Source: Helicobacteraceae bacterium (lineage in GTDB: Bacteria > Campylobacterota > Campylobacteria > Campylobacterales > Helicobacteraceae). From it: DNA of 19,013 nucleotides. Both the position numbers and the translations under genes were made by a program. Shown here in pieces: positions 1 to 7,216 of the stretch. Below the pieces are notes generated by a model. The model saw only the letters and a program-made list of their open reading frames with translations. It made no database searches and had not been told where the DNA came from. Numbering within the stretch: the stretch's first letter is position 1; every line of letters begins with the position of its first letter. The DNA lies in NCBI GenBank assembly GCA_900766555.1, contig CAAFVR010000034.1:1-19013 (forward strand). The letters are read 5' to 3'.

Positions 1-102
1 AAAGGGCTGGAAAATTGAAATCATAAGCTCAAGCGGGAAATTTGTGTGAAATTTGTGAAATTTGGGGTATTTTGTGTGAATATGTGTATATTTAGTTGAC
101 AT
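1..102 (-). CDS. Unidentified protein, N-terminal part, runs off the left edge
   Basis: An open reading frame starts with ATG at 102 and has no stop before the window edge (34 codons visible). It begins MSTKYTHIHTKYPKF and continues with a His/Lys/Phe-rich stretch, then a more hydrophobic one (LELMISIFQPF). An AAAGGA ribosome binding site lies just upstream, and a consensus promoter at 135-163 would give a leader of about 26 nt, so expression signals support a real gene. I do not recognise the family. The DNA holds short direct repeats (TTTGTGTGAA on the plus strand at 41-50 and 71-80), which make the protein start mildly repetitive. It lies downstream of rplQ with no terminator seen between them, so read-through from the ribosomal operon could also transcribe it. 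Confidence 0.6.
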   Translation of the reverse strand, partial: MSTKYTHIHTKYPKFHKFHTNFPLELMISIFQPF

Positions 103-134
103 ATTTTTCCTTTAAAATTAGAAAATATGCCCTA

Positions 135-163
135 ATTATACATTATTAATTTTTTAATGTCAA
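135..163 (-). promoter_or_regulatory. Sigma-70 promoter reading left, downstream of rplQ
   Basis: Read on the minus strand, a perfect TTGACA (158-163) and a perfect TATAAT (135-140) are separated by exactly 17 bp. The start point should fall near 128. It points at the partial gene starting at 102. Both hexamers match the consensus fully, which is rare in this phylum, where -35 elements are usually poor. Confidence 0.8.
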
Positions 164-179
164 TAAAATGATGCGCGCG

Positions 180-530
180 TTATACAAATTCAATTATGGC
201 TTGCACACTTGCGTCGCCGCGACGGATTCTTGTGCGCTGTATTCTTGTATATCCGCCATTTGTATTTTTATATTTTGGTGCTATTTCTGTGACTAATTTT
301 TTAGTCGCAGCTTTGCTTTGTAGATAGGCAAAAATATGCCTATGTGCATTGAAATCGCCAACTTTTGCCACAGTTACTAATTTTTCAATATAACTTTGGA
401 GTTCTTTCGCTTTAAAGACGCCTGTTTCGATTTTGGAATGCGTTATCAAAGATATTGATAAATTTTTCAACAAAGCTTTGCGATGAGCGGAAGTCCTGCC
501 TAATTTTCTATAACCGTTACCATGTCGCAT
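180..530 (-). CDS. rplQ: 50S ribosomal protein L17
   Basis: This 116-residue L17 lies near the peptide exit tunnel of the large subunit. The family N-terminus is intact (MRHGNGYRKLGRTSAHRKALLKNL region, residues 1-24), and the C-terminal part has the usual NGGYTRIQRTRIRRGDA motif. The length is typical of the phylum. It is the last gene of the ribosomal run and follows rpoA by 8 bp, the standard end of an alpha operon. AGGAA sits 5 nt before the ATG at 530. I see no hairpin terminator after its stop; a promoter for the next gene begins about 17 bp further on. Confidence 0.97.
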   Translation of the reverse strand: MRHGNGYRKLGRTSAHRKALLKNLSISLITHSKIETGVFKAKELQSYIEKLVTVAKVGDFNAHRHIFAYLQSKAATKKLVTEIAPKYKNTNGGYTRIQRTRIRRGDASVQAIIEFV

Positions 531-538
531 ATTATTTC

Positions 539-1537
539 CTAATGTTGAGATTTCAGAGTTGATAATTTTTTAATAAATAATGACTTTTTCTCGGCATCTA
601 GCTCAGATCCGATTGGCTGACCTAGGTATTCTTCATATTTTTGTGCTAGATCTTCATAGGATTTAGCGCCTAGATTTTTGATATTTTTAATTTCATTTTC
701 GCTCATTAAAGCAAGCTCGCCTAGATAAATTATGCCAATTTTATCAAGCGAATTTAGGCAGCGTTGAGGCAAATTAATATGCTCAATTTTTAGTAATAAA
801 TTCTTGATGCATGTGTCATCAACGCAAGGAGCTTTAATAACTTTTGGTGAATGTATCTTGTTATTAAATACGCTCATTTGCGATTCCAAAATAGAAATAG
901 CATGCTTGAAAGCATCATATGGGCTGATTTGTCCATCTGTTTGCACATCAAAAATAATTTTCTCATAATTTGGATTGTCATCTACTAGGACATTTTCGAT
1001 ATTATAAATGACATTGCGAACTGGCGTAAAATACGCATCTAGTGGGATATAGCCCTCTGGTATCAGATCTCGTATATCTTCGCTTGGAACATAACCTATG
1101 CCCTTTTGCACAATTAGAGAAAAATCAAGCGTCGTATCTTCATTAATAGTAGCTAGCGCGCTATCTTTATTTATTACATTGATTTTGTCATTTTCCAAAT
1201 GGCTTGCTTTTAATACTAATGGACCTTTGAATGAATAATCAATGGATACATTTTCTTCATTTGCCAAAAAACGTATATTTTTGAGATTTACAATAAAGGG
1301 TGAAACATCTTCTACGATGCCACGGATTGAATCAAATTCATGCGCCACACCTTGGATCTTAATAGCAATTGGAGCAAAACCAACTGAACTAGACATGAGC
1401 AGCCTGCGGAGTGGGTGCGCTAACGTGATGGCATAACCAGATTCAAATGGATAGGCCGATATTTTAACGCGATTATTTCCCAGATCTTCTACGTCAACAT
1501 TAGTCGGTATATATGGTGCAATTTTTATAGTTTTCAT
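539..1537 (-). CDS. rpoA: DNA-directed RNA polymerase subunit alpha
   Basis: Alpha subunit (332 residues) that dimerises to nucleate polymerase assembly and contacts promoter UP elements and activators. The N-terminal assembly domain spans about residues 1-225 (NRVKISAYPFESGYAITLAHPLRR region near 22-45). A Lys/Cys-containing linker follows, then the C-terminal helix-hairpin-helix domain at about 245-305. The DNA-contacting arginine and asparagine of the QRCLNSL segment (R259, N262) align with E. coli R265 and N268, and NLGAKS (288-293) is the second conserved loop. GGAGGAAAT precedes the ATG at 1537, the strongest Shine-Dalgarno of the alpha group. The non-conserved tail (QPIGSELD, 307-314) is encoded over a copy of the AGATCCGAT repeat. 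Confidence 0.98.
   Translation of the reverse strand: MKTIKIAPYIPTNVDVEDLGNNRVKISAYPFESGYAITLAHPLRRLLMSSSVGFAPIAIKIQGVAHEFDSIRGIVEDVSPFIVNLKNIRFLANEENVSIDYSFKGPLVLKASHLENDKINVINKDSALATINEDTTLDFSLIVQKGIGYVPSEDIRDLIPEGYIPLDAYFTPVRNVIYNIENVLVDDNPNYEKIIFDVQTDGQISPYDAFKHAISILESQMSVFNNKIHSPKVIKAPCVDDTCIKNLLLKIEHINLPQRCLNSLDKIGIIYLGELALMSENEIKNIKNLGAKSYEDLAQKYEEYLGQPIGSELDAEKKSLFIKKLSTLKSQH
604..619 (+). repeat. 16-bp copy of the AGATCCGAT-type repeat in the rpoA tail
   Basis: CAGATCCGATTGGCTG here is identical to 16289-16304 inside dnaX. It contains the 9-mer AGATCCGAT (605-613), which has ten copies in the window. It lies in the variable C-terminal tail of rpoA, where the encoded residues are not conserved in the family. 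Confidence 0.8.
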
Positions 1538-1551
1538 ATTTCCTCCACTAT

Positions 1552-2178
1552 CTATTTTGAGTACAACTCAACAATTAGCCGCTCTTCAATGGGGATTATG
1601 ACTTCTGCGCGCTCAGGAAATCTAGTAAAAATGCCAAATTTCTTTTCTTTATCAACATCAACCCAAGCCACGATGCCAGTTTGATTTGTCAGATCTATTG
1701 CTCTTTGGATCTGCGGATTGTCTTTTGACTTTTGTGCGATTTCTATTTTGGCGCCTTGATTTACCGCATAAGATGGGATATTTATGCTTTTGCCATTTAC
1801 CAAAATGTGACCATGAGTTACAAGTTGGCGAGCAAAGCGACGCGTGGTAGCAAAACCCATACGATAAACCACATTATCAAGTCTGCGCTCAATTAGATTG
1901 ATCAAATTTTCACCAGTGTTGCCATCTAGCCTATTTGATTCGAAAAATATATTGCGAAATTGGCGCTCAGATATGCCATACATTGCTTTGGCTTTTTGTT
2001 TTTCACGTAATTGCAAGCCATAATCTGAGATTTTGCCGCGTTTTTGCCCATGCTGACCTGGCGCATATGGCTTTTTATCTAATGCATTTTTGCCAGCTAA
2101 TCTGCGTTCGCCTTTTAATGCTAGCGAAACGCCAAATCTTCGCTCGAGTTTCTCAACTGGTCCAGTGTATCTTGCCAT
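1552..2178 (-). CDS. rpsD: 30S ribosomal protein S4
   Basis: S4 (208 residues) binds the 5' domain of 16S rRNA early in small-subunit assembly and, in many bacteria, represses its own alpha operon. The start MARYTGPVEKLERRFG is typical. The S4 RNA-binding domain (LDNVVYRMGFATTRRFARQLVTHGHILVNG, about 99-128) is clear. The N-terminal zinc cysteines of some S4 proteins are absent, so this is the non-zinc form. AAGGGATAATA precedes the ATG at 2178. It sits between rpsK and rpoA, as in the usual alpha operon order. Whether it autoregulates here cannot be read from the sequence. Confidence 0.98.
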   Translation of the reverse strand: MARYTGPVEKLERRFGVSLALKGERRLAGKNALDKKPYAPGQHGQKRGKISDYGLQLREKQKAKAMYGISERQFRNIFFESNRLDGNTGENLINLIERRLDNVVYRMGFATTRRFARQLVTHGHILVNGKSINIPSYAVNQGAKIEIAQKSKDNPQIQRAIDLTNQTGIVAWVDVDKEKKFGIFTRFPERAEVIIPIEERLIVELYSK

Positions 2179-2187
2179 TATTATCCC

Positions 2188-2583
2188 TTATACTCTTCTT
2201 CTTTTTGGAGGACGACATCCATTATGTGGCAAAGGAGTCACATCTTTAATCCAAATGACTTTTATACCCTCAATTGATCCCATGCTTTTTAATGCAGTTT
2301 CGCGACCAGATCCGGGGCCTTGTATTTTGACACCCACTTCTTTTATGCCAAAATCTTTAGCCTTTGCCATTGCGGATTCAACCGCTTGTTGCGCTGCATA
2401 TGGCGTAGATTTTTTAGATCCTTTAAAGCCAAGTCCGCCAGCTGTACTCCAGCAAAGCGCATTGCCCATTTCGTCAGTCACGCTAACATGAGTATTATTA
2501 AATGACACACAGATGCAAACAACGCCTCTAGCGATATTTTTTTTAACTACTCGCTTTTTGCTAACCACATTTCTTTTAGCCAT
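2188..2583 (-). CDS. rpsK: 30S ribosomal protein S11
   Basis: S11 (131 residues) lies on the platform of the small subunit and helps shape the mRNA exit region. The basic N-terminus (MAKRNVVSKKRVVKKN) is followed by the beta-sheet core (CVSFNNTHVSVTDEMGN). The C-terminus shows the conserved GPGSGRE (about 91-97) and DVTPLPHNGCRPPKRRRV ending. The length is usual. It lies 9 bp upstream of rpsD and 12 bp downstream of rpsM in the alpha group. Confidence 0.98.
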   Translation of the reverse strand: MAKRNVVSKKRVVKKNIARGVVCICVSFNNTHVSVTDEMGNALCWSTAGGLGFKGSKKSTPYAAQQAVESAMAKAKDFGIKEVGVKIQGPGSGRETALKSMGSIEGIKVIWIKDVTPLPHNGCRPPKRRRV

Positions 2584-2595
2584 TTATTTGCCCTT

Positions 2596-2958
2596 TCATT
2601 TGCTACCTACTGTTTTTTTCTTACCCTTACGAGTTCTGGCATTATTTTTTGTAGTTTGACCTCGCACTGGAAGGCCTTTTCTATGTCGAATACCGCAATA
2701 ATTGCCAAGATCCATAAGACCCTTTATGTTCATTTGAACTCTTTTGCGCAAATCGCCTTCTACAACGCAGCTCTCTTGTATTTTTTTAGCAATTATTGAT
2801 ATTTCATCTTCGCTTAATTCGTGCACGCGTTTATCTTTTGAGATATTTATTGCAGTTAAAATATCTCTAGAGGTCTTAAGTCCGATGCCATAAATATAGG
2901 TTAATGCGTATTCTAGACGCTTTTTTTTAGGGAGATCAACACCAGCTATCCTAGCCAT
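2596..2958 (-). CDS. rpsM: 30S ribosomal protein S13
   Basis: S13 (120 residues) sits in the head of the small subunit and contacts the P-site tRNA and the large subunit (bridge B1). MARIAGVDLPKKKR begins the protein. The helix-two-turn-helix core carries GIGLKTSRDIL. The basic tail contains GIRHRKGLPVRGQTTKNNAR and ends KKKTVGSK, as expected. The gene follows rpmJ by 23 bp and belongs to the alpha group with rpsK, rpsD, rpoA and rplQ. Confidence 0.98.
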   Translation of the reverse strand: MARIAGVDLPKKKRLEYALTYIYGIGLKTSRDILTAINISKDKRVHELSEDEISIIAKKIQESCVVEGDLRKRVQMNIKGLMDLGNYCGIRHRKGLPVRGQTTKNNARTRKGKKKTVGSK

Positions 2959-2981
2959 TATTTTTCCTTATCATTTCTATA

Positions 2982-3095
2982 CTATCCTTGTCTTTGTTTA
3001 TGCTTTGCGGTGACACATATTACGCGAACAACGCCGTGTCGCTTAATAATTTTGCATTTGTCACACATCTTTTTAACAGATGCTCTTACTTTCAT
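2982..3095 (-). CDS. rpmJ: 50S ribosomal protein L36
   Basis: This short gene encodes 37 residues starting MKVRASVKKMCDKCKI and ending KHKQRQG, a full-length L36. The zinc-ribbon ligands C11, C14, C27 and H32 are all present, so it is the zinc-binding form. The ATG at 3095 is preceded by AAAGGA at good spacing, and the stop TAG is at 2982-2984. It lies between infA and rpsM, the usual place. A -10 element 31 bp upstream suggests that it can also be the first gene of a separate transcript. Confidence 0.97.
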   Translation of the reverse strand: MKVRASVKKMCDKCKIIKRHGVVRVICVTAKHKQRQG

Positions 3096-3125
3096 TTTAG
3101 TCCTTTAATACGCATAAAAGTTGTG

Positions 3126-3154
3126 ATTATACTTTAAATAAACTTATATAAAGC
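3126..3154 (-). promoter_or_regulatory. Probable internal promoter before rpmJ
   Basis: The 67-bp gap between infA and rpmJ is the largest inside the ribosomal run. On the minus strand it holds a perfect TATAAT (3126-3131) preceded by AT-rich sequence. The hexamer 17 bp further upstream (GCTTTA) is a poor -35, but promoters of this phylum generally rely on the -10 element. Transcription would start near 3119 and serve rpmJ-rpsM-rpsK-rpsD-rpoA-rplQ. Confidence 0.5.
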
Positions 3155-3162
3155 TTATTTAT

Positions 3163-3381
3163 CTATTTATATCGGAAAGTTATGCGTCCCTTGTCCAAAC
3201 TATATGGCGTTAGCTCAATTTTTACTCGATCTCCGAGCAATATTTTTATGTAATGCATTCTCATCTTGCCCGATATGTGACAAAGCGCCACATGACCATT
3301 GTCGAGCTCAACACGAAATGTCGCATTTGGTAACGCTTCAATAATTTTACCATCAACTTCTATGACATCATCTTTTGCCAA
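3163..3381 (-). CDS. infA: Translation initiation factor IF-1
   Basis: IF-1 (72 residues) is an OB-fold protein that covers the A site of the 30S subunit during initiation. The sequence MAKDDVIEVDGKIIEALPNA, then HISGKMRMHYIKILLGDRV and a TPYSLDKGRITFRYK ending, are family hallmarks and fix both ends. The start codon is TTG (3379-3381), preceded by AAAAGG. No ATG exists at the conserved N-terminus, so the weak start is real. It lies 23 bp after map and before rpmJ. Confidence 0.97.
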   Translation of the reverse strand: MAKDDVIEVDGKIIEALPNATFRVELDNGHVALCHISGKMRMHYIKILLGDRVKIELTPYSLDKGRITFRYK

Positions 3382-3404
3382 TTTTTTCCTTTTAATTCAT
3401 ATTT

Positions 3405-4157
3405 TTATATTTTCGTTAGTATTTGTGCTCTAGATCCGATCATTGCGACCGTATGTTCATAATGACTGGTATTCATATTATCTTTTGATATAACACTCCA
3501 GCCATCATCTAATATTACTGGCCTGCCATCTTTTTGGCAAACCATTGGTTCAAGGCAAAATACCATGCCTTCCCTCACTTTTGGCCCCTGCTTTGCATTT
3601 CCGCGAACATAATTAAAAATTTGCGGATCATCATGCGGCTTTCTACCTATGCCATGGCCGCAAAAATCCTGCAATGGCACAAAGCCAAAGCCCTTAATGC
3701 TATCTTCTATGATTTGGCTTATTTCTTTAAAATACATGCCAACTTTTATTTCATCTATTACTTTTAACAAGCTTGTTTTAGCGCAATCTATTAATATTAG
3801 ATCTTCTTTTTTAGCTTCTCCAACGGTAGCTGTAAAAGCGCCATCGCCATACCAGCCATCTTTTTGTACGCCGACATCTATACCTATTATATCGCCATCT
3901 TGCAATATATAATCCTTGGGTATGCCATGTATTATTACTTCATTTATTGATATGCAGCTAGCATTTGGAAAGCCATATAAACCCTTAAAGGCTGGTGTGG
4001 CATCAGATCTACGTATAAAATCTTCTATACTTTTATCTAATTCCAGCACATTTAAGCCAGGCTTTAACATATTGCGCGCTAAATCTAGCGCTTTAGCTAC
4101 AAGATTATTTGATTTCTCGAGGTAATTTATTTCTTTTTTATTACGAATTGGAATCAA
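3405..4157 (-). CDS. map: Methionine aminopeptidase, type I
   Basis: This cytoplasmic metalloprotease (250 residues) removes the initiator methionine from new proteins. The catalytic set is complete: H77 (IIHGIP), metal ligands D94 and D105 (GIDVG and YGDG), H168 (CGHGIG), E203 (LEPM) and E234 (YEHT). There is no N-terminal zinc-finger extension, so it is the short class Ia type. The start is a TTG at 4157 that overlaps the secY stop in TTGA, implying translation by coupling to secY. No ATG matches the conserved N-terminus. The tail contains a copy of the AGATCCGAT repeat (3432-3440). Confidence 0.97.
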   Translation of the reverse strand: MIPIRNKKEINYLEKSNNLVAKALDLARNMLKPGLNVLELDKSIEDFIRRSDATPAFKGLYGFPNASCISINEVIIHGIPKDYILQDGDIIGIDVGVQKDGWYGDGAFTATVGEAKKEDLILIDCAKTSLLKVIDEIKVGMYFKEISQIIEDSIKGFGFVPLQDFCGHGIGRKPHDDPQIFNYVRGNAKQGPKVREGMVFCLEPMVCQKDGRPVILDDGWSVISKDNMNTSHYEHTVAMIGSRAQILTKI

Positions 4158-5413
4158 AATCCAACCGCACTTAATGTTTTATATTTACTCATATAGACTT
4201 GGGCCTCAATTTTTCTCATCGTATCAATTGCAACTTGCACTACAATTAAAACGGCCGTACCGCCAAAATAAAATGGCACGCCCATACTTTTAACCAATAT
4301 CCAAGGTACTGTTGAAATCAACGCCAAATATAACGAGCCAAAAAATGTAAGACGCCCAACTAAGGTATTTAAAAAATTAACTGTCCCCTCTCCTGGTCTC
4401 ATACCCGGTATATAACCGCCCTGGCGCTTCAAATTCTCCGCAATATCTTTGGAATTAAAAGCTATTGATGAATAAAAATAGGCAAAAAAGATAACCAAAA
4501 AGAACATAAAAATATTATAAGCATAGCCATCTGGACTTAAGAAATCCGCAACGGATCTGAGAGTCTCATTACTTGAGGCCTGCAAAATAGTAGATGGAAA
4601 AATAAGCAATGCTGATGCAAAAATAGGTGGTATAACGCCACTTAAATTTATTTTAATCGGTATATAGTTCATTATTCGCTTATTTTGATTTTGCATAATC
4701 ACTTTTCTAGCATATGAAATTGGCACTCTGCGTTCGGCTAGCTCGATATATACGATCACAAAAACAGTTACTAAAATTACAACAACTATCGCTATTAATA
4801 CCAAATAATTGATCTCGCCAGTATTTACCAAATCAAAAGTTCCAGAAATAGCACTCGGAATGCCAGATACAATGCCAGAAAAGATTATTAAGCTTACACC
4901 ATTACCAACGCCTTTTTGGGTGATTTGCTCGCCAATCCACATTAGAAGCATCGTTCCAGTTAGCATTGAAAAAACTGCTACTGCGATAAATAAATTCATA
5001 TCAATTAAAATAGCATTAGTGCCGCTTACATTTTTTAATAAAAAACTAACACTTATTGCCTGAACAATTGTTACAAAAATGGTCACATATCGCACGATCT
5101 GCATATATTTCTGCAAGCCATCTCGCTCTTTTTTCATCTTACCTAGGCTTGAGAAACTAGCGGCCAAAAGCTCCATAACAATAGATGCAGTAATATAGGG
5201 CATGATGCCAAGTGAGATAATACTAAGTCGCTCTACGGCATTGCCACTAAAAATATTAAAAAGCCCTAGCGCATTATGAGCATTACCTTGCTGGTTGAAA
5301 AAATCGGCAATAACATTTAGATCCACTCCTGGGATTGGCACATAGGCCAAGATCCGATAAGCAAGTAAAAATAGGAGGGTTATAATGATCTTGCCAATTA
5401 TTTCTTTACTCAT
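4154..5413 (-). CDS. secY: Protein translocase subunit SecY
   Basis: SecY (419 residues) is the membrane channel of the Sec system in the inner membrane and partners SecE, SecG and SecA. Ten hydrophobic segments are visible, at about 7-27, 65-87, 105-127, 141-160, 170-190, 203-224, 258-278, 299-319, 355-378 and 382-398. The cytoplasmic loop motifs YIELAERRVPISYARK and QGGYIPGMRPGEGT, used for ribosome and SecA binding, are conserved. The ATG at 5413 overlaps the rplO stop as ATGA. Unlike many bacteria, no adk gene separates it from map. One AGATCCGAT copy (5350-5358) encodes part of the first membrane helix. Confidence 0.98.
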   Translation of the reverse strand: MSKEIIGKIIITLLFLLAYRILAYVPIPGVDLNVIADFFNQQGNAHNALGLFNIFSGNAVERLSIISLGIMPYITASIVMELLAASFSSLGKMKKERDGLQKYMQIVRYVTIFVTIVQAISVSFLLKNVSGTNAILIDMNLFIAVAVFSMLTGTMLLMWIGEQITQKGVGNGVSLIIFSGIVSGIPSAISGTFDLVNTGEINYLVLIAIVVVILVTVFVIVYIELAERRVPISYARKVIMQNQNKRIMNYIPIKINLSGVIPPIFASALLIFPSTILQASSNETLRSVADFLSPDGYAYNIFMFFLVIFFAYFYSSIAFNSKDIAENLKRQGGYIPGMRPGEGTVNFLNTLVGRLTFFGSLYLALISTVPWILVKSMGVPFYFGGTAVLIVVQVAIDTMRKIEAQVYMSKYKTLSAVGF

Positions 5414-5856
5414 TTTTGTTTGCTTACCCTTATGAAGCTATCTTTTATTTTTGGCGCGAGGCGACCTGCGTCTTTGCCAATAATTTTGATAACAACAATA
5501 TCTTTAGCTTCTTTTGAGTCAGCTAATGCGGATCTACGCACAATTGATGACGAAAGTCTAACGATGCTAGATATTGATTCTAGGCTAATTTCAGATAAAT
5601 TTAATAATTCTGGATAGCGATCTAAATTAATTACAAAGGGCTTAATTACGCGTGAGCTAAAGCCGACTTTTGGGAGCCTGCGCTGTAATGGCTGTTGCCC
5701 ACCCTCAAAACCACGCTTTTGTGTATAGCCAGTTCGTGCTGTTTGGCCCTTGCCGCCTCTTGTAGATGTTTTACCCATACCACTGCCGCATCCGCGCCCA
5801 ACACGCTTAATGGATTTGACGCTTCCTTTTGCTGGCTTTAAATTTTCTAACGACAT
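5410..5856 (-). CDS. rplO: 50S ribosomal protein L15
   Basis: L15 (148 residues) is a late-assembling large-subunit protein with a long Gly/Arg-rich extension. The N-terminal part shows the classic GRGCGSGMGKTSTRGGKGQ (about 20-38) and RRLPKVGF. The C-terminal globular domain is recognisable but more divergent, as is usual. AAGGAT precedes the ATG at 5856. It follows rpsE directly: the rpmD gene for L30 that separates them in many other bacteria is absent. Its stop overlaps the secY start by 4 nt. Confidence 0.97.
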   Translation of the reverse strand: MSLENLKPAKGSVKSIKRVGRGCGSGMGKTSTRGGKGQTARTGYTQKRGFEGGQQPLQRRLPKVGFSSRVIKPFVINLDRYPELLNLSEISLESISSIVRLSSSIVRRSALADSKEAKDIVVIKIIGKDAGRLAPKIKDSFIRVSKQK

Positions 5857-5864
5857 ATGTATCC

Positions 5865-6305
5865 TTAAGCTTTTATTCTAGAAAGTGCATAGAAAGTCGC
5901 GCGCACGACATTGTATGGATTATTGGATCCGAGCGATTTTGTCAAGATGTCTTTAATGCCAGATAGCTCTATAACGGATCTAGCAGATCCACCCGCGATT
6001 ACTCCGGTACCTTCGCTAGCTGGGCGAAGCAAAATCCTGCTGGCATTATATTTATGCTCGATATCATGCGCTATTGTTGTGCCTTTGATTTTGACTTCAA
6101 TAATATTTTTGAAAGCGTCATCAACGGCTTTTTTTACGGCATCTGGCACTTCCTTAGCTTTACCTAAACCAAAGCCAACTAGACCATTTTTATTGCCAAC
6201 TACAACTAATGCATTAAAGCGAAATCTGCGCCCGCCTTTTACAACTTTTGTAACTCGACCTATATTAACAACAACTTCACTAAATTCTTCTCTATTAAAT
6301 TTCAT
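5865..6305 (-). CDS. rpsE: 30S ribosomal protein S5
   Basis: S5 (146 residues) forms part of the mRNA entry tunnel and affects decoding accuracy. MKFNREEFSEVVVNIGRVTKVVKGGRRFRF leads into the double-stranded-RNA-binding-like fold. The conserved ILLRPASEGTGVIAGG and LGSNNPYNVVRAT segments follow. I choose the ATG at 6305 rather than an in-frame GTG at 6311: AAGG lies 7 nt before the ATG but only 1 nt before the GTG, and the family starts at this point. It lies 9 bp after the rplR stop. Confidence 0.96.
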   Translation of the reverse strand: MKFNREEFSEVVVNIGRVTKVVKGGRRFRFNALVVVGNKNGLVGFGLGKAKEVPDAVKKAVDDAFKNIIEVKIKGTTIAHDIEHKYNASRILLRPASEGTGVIAGGSARSVIELSGIKDILTKSLGSNNPYNVVRATFYALSRIKA

Positions 6306-6314
6306 CCACACACC

Positions 6315-6671
6315 TTAAAAAGAAATCCCATTTTCACGCAATGTATTGGCAAATTCAGCCACAACTCCATGATATAAATAACCGTTGCGATCAAAAACGA
6401 TATTTGCAATGCCTTTTCCGCTTAGATCTGATGCGAAAGCTTTTGCAATTTCTTTCACATTATCTTTGTTATTGCCAAGTTTTAGCGCCCTGCCATTTAT
6501 TGATGCTAGAACAAAGCCCTTTTCATCATCTATTGCTTGAGCATAAAAATATTTGTTTGAGCGAAATACAGAAATTCTAGGTCTAGATCCTGTGCCAAAA
6601 ATCTTGCCCCTTACGCGCATTTTGCGGCGCGCTCTTACTTCTTTCTTTTTATCCAAAACACTTTTTAGCAT
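6315..6671 (-). CDS. rplR: 50S ribosomal protein L18
   Basis: L18 (118 residues) binds 5S rRNA in the central protuberance together with L5. The basic N-terminus (KKKEVRARRKMRVRGK) and the motif GSRPRISVFRSNKYFYAQ (about 28-45) define the family. The ending VFDRNGYLYHGVVAEFANTLRENGISF region matches the usual C-terminal end. It starts with ATG at 6671, 8 bp after rplF, in standard spc order. Confidence 0.97.
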   Translation of the reverse strand: MLKSVLDKKKEVRARRKMRVRGKIFGTGSRPRISVFRSNKYFYAQAIDDEKGFVLASINGRALKLGNNKDNVKEIAKAFASDLSGKGIANIVFDRNGYLYHGVVAEFANTLRENGISF

Positions 6672-6679
6672 ATTATTTC

Positions 6680-7207
6680 CTATTTTTTCTTGGCTGTTTT
6701 ACCAGCTTTGCGAATAATTATTTCGTCTGAATATTTCACGCCCTTACCTTTATATGGTTCAGGTGGCCTAAAAGATCGGATCTCAGCAGCAATTTGACCC
6801 ACTCTTTGTTTATCATTGCCCTTTATCACAATTTGATTTTTATCAACTGCGATATCTATATCTGCTGGGATGTTATATTTCACAGGATGCGAAAAGCCAA
6901 GCGCTAGATCCAATACTTTGCCGCTCACACTTGCTTTGTAACCTACGCCATTTATTTCAAGAGTCTTTTTAAAACCCTCGCTTAATCCAGTTACAATATT
7001 TTGCGCTAAAGCACGGTAGGTGCCCCAGAATGCCGCAGAATCAATTGCCTGGAAAGATAGCTGGCCATTTTCAAAAGCGACTTTTACGCGATTTTGCGTA
7101 TCTAACTCTTTTGTCGCATTGCTGGATTGGAAAATTATTTTGCCACCATCAATGCTAACTTTTATTGCATTTGGGATGGAAATTGGTTGCTTTCCTATTC
7201 TTGACAT
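6680..7207 (-). CDS. rplF: 50S ribosomal protein L6
   Basis: L6 (175 residues) sits near the factor-binding centre and the sarcin-ricin loop. MSRIGKQPISIP starts it. Two related alpha/beta domains follow, and the C-terminal signature EIRSFRPPEPYKGKGVKYSDE (about 142-162) is intact. AAGGAG lies just before the ATG at 7207. The codons for EIRS cover a reverse-strand AGATCCGAT repeat copy (6775-6783), so here the repeat falls in conserved coding sequence. Confidence 0.97.
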   Translation of the reverse strand: MSRIGKQPISIPNAIKVSIDGGKIIFQSSNATKELDTQNRVKVAFENGQLSFQAIDSAAFWGTYRALAQNIVTGLSEGFKKTLEINGVGYKASVSGKVLDLALGFSHPVKYNIPADIDIAVDKNQIVIKGNDKQRVGQIAAEIRSFRPPEPYKGKGVKYSDEIIIRKAGKTAKKK

Positions 7208-7216
7208 ATTTTCTCC

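Noticed and set aside
141..179. Terminator after rplQ
   Set aside because: Only weak A/T pairing (CATTA/TAATG) is present and it overlaps the promoter of the next gene.
5857..5864. Missing rpmD (L30) between rpsE and rplO as a deletion event
   Set aside because: L30 is known to be absent from Helicobacter and Campylobacter, so this is a clade trait and not a local loss.
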